Position numbers and translations under genes: made by a program. This document shows positions 63,801 to 64,000 of a DNA stretch of 64,000 nt, piece after piece. The first letter of the stretch is position 1. Each line of letters starts with the position of its first letter. The notes below the pieces were generated by a model. The model was not told where the DNA came from, did not search any database, and saw nothing but the letters and a program-made list of their open reading frames with translations. The stretch is from NCBI RefSeq assembly GCF_000331735.1, contig NC_020126.1, positions 7,505,501 through 7,569,500 on the forward strand, written 5' to 3'. This DNA comes from Myxococcus stipitatus DSM 14675. Lineage in GTDB: Bacteria; Myxococcota; Myxococcia; Myxococcales; Myxococcaceae.

Positions 63801-64000
63801 TCCGCTCCGAGCTGGACAGCCTGAACACGCAGCTTCGCGCGCACGAGAGCGCGGTGGACTCGCTCGTTCCGGCCCGCGGGTATGTGGCGGCGGAGGCGCG
63901 CGAGGGCGCGGAGCGTGCCAAGGCGAACGGATGGCCCGATGCGGAGAAGGGCTATTACTGGACCCTCCGCTCAGGCCAGACGGAGCCCCAGTACATCAGG
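60866..64000 (+). CDS. Large annexin-repeat protein with papain-like N-terminus (3' end outside window)
   Basis: Start ATG 60866 with AGAGAGGT upstream; 1045 codons to the window edge, no stop. Domains: Pro/Arg/Lys-rich lead; a C-H-D set (Cys76 in KANCLDVAAD, His113 in SGHVVIRQGD, Asp124 in IVDPSSG) resembling papain-fold peptidases; residues of about 200-610 with five annexin-type repeats, three carrying the type II calcium loop (GWGTDE at 223, GLGTDE at 389, GAGTDE at 536) and the fifth with ISAAYQRKYGEDLRSRLDSE, the closest match to eukaryotic annexin. A Gly/Ala-rich hydrophobic block follows (about 688-740), then a beta/helix segment HVRYDNGRVRVEVGPNVSP to GYVAAE, as in polymorphic-toxin or eCIS-type delivered proteins. 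Annexins bind membranes through calcium. Confidence 0.8.
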   Translation, partial: MALDGTGNSRRLTTQVPVRRPSEEARPVAPKPAEPKPAERHERSSFTPRSTQAKPGRTAESSSLLTENSRDGKANCLDVAADWVDKATPALRARSEMVFLKDSRPGAEGQSGHVVIRQGDRIVDPSSGKNYDNLQAFLKEQPHYQPAGTLSGNAAAKIFAAPPGSAERQRAISEAKVPDSLQRMMVADSPQAAPTTQAPAYSQADADRDAASLYDAMEGGVTGWGTDEDKIFKTLEGKSPEQINLIRKGYKDHYGKDMDSVIRDELSGADERHAMALLQGDPAKSAAVQVQAELDGVFGSNEDLLKVLEKQTPEQRQATAQKFAEMNGGLKPGQSAQDFMLDRLGKELNPEQLGRARNMLAAGQSQTPEQKNQLEAQAIKDGLKKDMDGLGTDEDRIFERLEKATPEQRKILAQDEALKNRLKDELGTEDYDRAMGLMQDNPAKADAARLTSAMNGFFGADESGVRSVLEGKKPEELERIKAEYQTMTGKSLEDEIRKWDGADKDVTLRLLNPPKEGDTQGRADAAAEKLKLAVDGAGTDEDAIRDVLKGKSKAEINDISAAYQRKYGEDLRSRLDSELSGRDHLELVKQDFDLGAVNDKDPGAAQERVRRLREQQSNESGFGTWVLDNVQRGIKGGESDNDRLNRTLGDAEQAIQTGDTQKADRSVGFATDDVKSLQSSKDSLAEGAATAAVVVATTAAVVATGGAATPLAIAGYAALGATTRAATYELIQGGAAGWEDAGRQALIGAVEGGTVVLPVTKGASIATTTAAKSVATTAGREVAENTVLTAAKQGIKEGVVGGAAGGAVDAATRSETWQNGLADGLTRVAEQAATGAVIGGTAGGLTSAGITKALQPKEIPVVRNPELTGSTAHVRYDNGRVRVEVGPNVSPAQLQAHMDVARELQKFDGPLGKLREMKSRVQEKLTGMPGYGSQGFESQLEVKKLKGLISELEKTEAAAVGGLKNAGKTPESSTELARIRSELDSLNTQLRAHESAVDSLVPARGYVAAEAREGAERAKANGWPDAEKGYYWTLRSGQTEPQYIR

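Noticed and set aside
60830..63844. Long minus-strand ORF of 1004 aa opposite the annexin-repeat gene
   Set aside because: Arg/Leu/Ala-rich antisense shadow; the plus-strand frame has annexin and papain-like motifs, a ribosome binding site and domain order. High third-position GC keeps the opposite frame open.

Overview
The window is high-GC, mostly GTG/ATG-started coding DNA that looks like the chromosome of a myxobacterium, most likely Myxococcaceae. I infer this from the very high third-position GC, the many short-lived lipoprotein and secreted-hydrolase genes, the carboxypeptidase-like TonB receptor with a GGV-repeat TonB, HMG-CoA reductase (mevalonate route), and large multidomain proteins without signal peptides. 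I see no ribosomal RNA, tRNA, CRISPR array, transposase or integrase. Nearly every gene is single or in a pair or short operon.

Layout: (1) 1-12 kb: the end of a glycine-rich protein, then an alpha/beta hydrolase with no serine nucleophile, an M28 peptidase, a permuted papain-like enzyme, a histone-tailed DUF1801 protein, a CxxCH/Ig-like protein, an SDR, a thiaminase I-like lipoprotein, a DUF885-type metallopeptidase and an epoxide hydrolase. (2) 12-20 kb: HMG-CoA reductase, an Ig-repeat lipoprotein, a TPR/metallopeptidase lipoprotein, a methyltransferase, an AadA-like aminoglycoside nucleotidyltransferase and a LURP-one-related protein. (3) 20-32 kb: a two-component pair, a DUF2490 porin-like protein, a beta-lactamase-fold serine hydrolase, an M4 peptidase with its emfourin inhibitor, LysR, an ankyrin/deaminase pair, the second CxxCH/Ig-like paralogue, and a YdeI/VOC pair divergent from a WYL regulator across a 9-bp perfect operator. 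(4) 32-43 kb: TonB, a lipoprotein plus TonB-dependent receptor operon, a UshA-type 5'-nucleotidase, a WD40 lipoprotein and a TMTC-like membrane/TPR protein. (5) 43-51 kb: a six-gene minus-strand operon (fatty-acid hydroxylase, DUF1993, MFS, HflK, HflC, membrane-anchored trehalose-phosphate synthase). (6) 51-64 kb: a 1145-aa unassigned modular protein with its own intrinsic terminator, a repeat lipoprotein, a terpene synthase, a DTW tRNA-modifying enzyme, a membrane ferritin-like protein, an unknown, and the start of a very large protein with five annexin-type repeats that runs off the window.

How they fit together: HMG-CoA reductase (12.5 kb) and terpene synthase (56.8 kb) are the two ends of a terpenoid route, but they are far apart. 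TonB and the receptor operon form one divergent uptake locus. Ten or so lipoproteins and several proteases suit a predatory, macromolecule-degrading lifestyle. The most unusual items are the annexin-repeat protein, the 1145-aa modular protein, the paired CxxCH/Ig-like paralogues, the thiaminase-like lipoprotein and the HflKC-trehalose synthase operon.
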